Source: an uncultured Croceitalea sp. (lineage in GTDB: Bacteria > Bacteroidota > Bacteroidia > Flavobacteriales > Flavobacteriaceae). From it: a stretch of DNA of 64,000 nt. Made by a program: the position numbers and the translations under genes. The notes below the pieces were generated by a model that searched no databases, was not told the origin of the DNA, and saw nothing but the letters and a program-made list of their open reading frames with translations. Each line of letters opens with the position of its first letter. The stretch's first letter is position 1. Shown here piece after piece: positions 62,996-64,000 of the stretch. The DNA lies in the NCBI GenBank assembly GCA_947499565.1, contig CANMOV010000005.1, positions 1-64,000 of the forward strand, given 5' to 3'.

Positions 62996-64000
62996 ATGAA
63001 CAAAATAATATGTTTCTGCCTTTTAGTAGGATTGGTATTTCCAACCTCAATTCAAGCGCAGCGAATAAAAAAAAAGAAAGCTAAATCTGCAACTGAAGCA
63101 CCCACTAAACCAAAATCAAAAAACGGAATTAAGCCTTATAAAAAAGTTATTACCAGTGATGCAGTTTCTGATGAAGGAGTATTTGCTGTGCATCAAATAG
63201 ATGAGGATTATTTCTATGAAATCCCATTGGCTCACTTAAATAAAGACATGCTTTGGGTAAGTCGCATAGCACAAATACAAAATGGTCTTGGAGGCGGTTA
63301 TGTAAATGCAGGTTCAAAAACGAATGAACAGGTAGTGCATTGGGTTAAGTTCCGAAATAAAATACTTTTAAAATCAAAGTCTTTTGTAAATATTGCAGAT
63401 AGTACAAAAGCAATTAGTAATTCGGTAAGGGTTAATAATTATGAGCCAACATTACATGCTTTTGATATAAAAGCTTTTAACTCAGATTCTTCTGCTGTAG
63501 TCATTGATGTAACCAAGTTCTTCACTTCAGATATTGCTGCAATAAGTGGTTTGTCTTCTAGAGCTAGAAAAGAATATAAGGTAAAAAAGCTAGATGGTTC
63601 TCGTAGTTTTATTAATAGCATAAAGAGCTTCCCGGAGAATGTAGAAGTAAAACAGGATTTTACCTATTCCGCTTCCGAACCACCAAGTTTTAGAAGAACG
63701 GAATCCATTAGTATTCAAATGAACCAGTCTATGATTCTATTGCCTGAAGAACCTATGCAGCCAAGAATCTACGATCCAAGAGTAGGATTTTTTACGGTTT
63801 CGCAATACGATTATGGGAGTGAAGCATTAAAAGCAGATCAGAAAACGTATATCCGTAGATGGCGATTAGAACCTAAAGACCCCGAAGCTTATGCGCGTGG
63901 AGAATTGGTAGAACCTGTAAAGCCTATCATTTATTATCTTGATCCGGGGACACCAGAAAACCTTCAAGCATATATTAAACAGGGGATTGAAGATTGGCAA
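62996..64000 (+). CDS. DUF5117/DUF5118-type zinc-dependent metalloprotease (N-terminal part)
   Basis: From the ATG at 62996, 335 codons run to the window end without stop. The signal peptide ends TSIQAQ (about 22). It is followed by a Lys-rich stretch and the DUF5118/DUF5117 head of large Bacteroidota metalloproteases: VFAVHQIDEDYFYEIPLAHLNKD and MLWVSRIAQIQNGLGGGYVNAG. The HExxH zinc site expected further on lies beyond the window. Secreted, function unknown. Confidence 0.85.
   Translation, partial: MNKIICFCLLVGLVFPTSIQAQRIKKKKAKSATEAPTKPKSKNGIKPYKKVITSDAVSDEGVFAVHQIDEDYFYEIPLAHLNKDMLWVSRIAQIQNGLGGGYVNAGSKTNEQVVHWVKFRNKILLKSKSFVNIADSTKAISNSVRVNNYEPTLHAFDIKAFNSDSSAVVIDVTKFFTSDIAAISGLSSRARKEYKVKKLDGSRSFINSIKSFPENVEVKQDFTYSASEPPSFRRTESISIQMNQSMILLPEEPMQPRIYDPRVGFFTVSQYDYGSEALKADQKTYIRRWRLEPKDPEAYARGELVEPVKPIIYYLDPGTPENLQAYIKQGIEDWQ

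Overview
The window is a 64 kb piece of a bacterial chromosome, most likely from a member of the Flavobacteriaceae (Bacteroidota). The evidence is its low GC content, the near absence of purine-rich ribosome binding sites, several TAnnTTTG promoter boxes, frequent TTG starts, many secreted proteins with short signal peptides ending in AQ or a lipobox Cys, and intergenic palindromic repeats carrying GTCAGTTCGAGTGA or GTCATTTCGAA ends. I cannot name the genus. No tRNA, rRNA, CRISPR array, phage or insertion sequence was seen. Both ends cut a gene: a TPR protein at base 1 and a DUF5117-type metalloprotease at base 64000.

Layout. 0-6.5 kb: a TPR protein built from near-identical 102-bp repeats, an NTF2-like secreted protein, a zinc-ribbon membrane protein beside an SPFH/GYF_2 protein, a DUF2237 protein, a lipoprotein RidA homologue and a DsbA-family oxidoreductase. 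6.8-13.7 kb: a Cys-rich membrane protein, a NarL-type two-component pair, a secreted protein of unknown function and a membrane-embedded amidohydrolase. A 22-bp palindromic motif occurs both before and after the two-component operon. 14-31.4 kb: a DUF2188 protein, a HAD phosphatase, a membrane AraC regulator, two tandem 1040-residue BNR/sortilin-like secreted proteins, HemJ, an NtrY-like kinase, an enoyl-CoA hydratase, a PA0069-type radical SAM protein and an ECF42-type sigma factor with its DGPF/YCII partner. 31.4-43.2 kb: a secreted six-hairpin glycosidase-like protein, an HD hydrolase, an acyltransferase, a bacilliredoxin, a TerB-DnaJ protein, HupE, dCMP deaminase, an S41 protease, MarC, DUF3109 and a LytS/LytTR pair. 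43.2-47.7 kb: a tiny secreted peptide, a candidate structured RNA ending in a perfect 38-bp palindromic terminator, and nrdB-nrdA.

48.1-60.8 kb is the most coherent block. It holds two GMC oxidoreductases (one with a gluconate 2-dehydrogenase subunit-3 partner), two TIM-barrel sugar isomerases/epimerases, two DUF1080 lipoproteins, a Gfo/Idh/MocA oxidoreductase, two MFS transporters, a DinB protein and an ASCH protein. The inferred process is oxidation of a sugar or glycoside to a 3-keto compound in the envelope, non-hydrolytic cleavage by the DUF1080 proteins, uptake by an MFS carrier, and reduction by the Gfo/Idh protein. Each GMC gene faces a sugar-isomerase gene across a gap of about 145 bp, as if the module had been duplicated. 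The right end (60.8-62.9 kb) is the housekeeping operon yicC-gmk-nadD.

The observations most worth following are the duplicated GMC/isomerase modules with a cysteine triad resembling the [3Fe-4S] site of FAD-glucose dehydrogenases but no cytochrome gene, the structured RNA before nrdB, the paired palindromes around the NarL-type operon, and the palindromes at the GMC/isomerase and radical SAM promoters.
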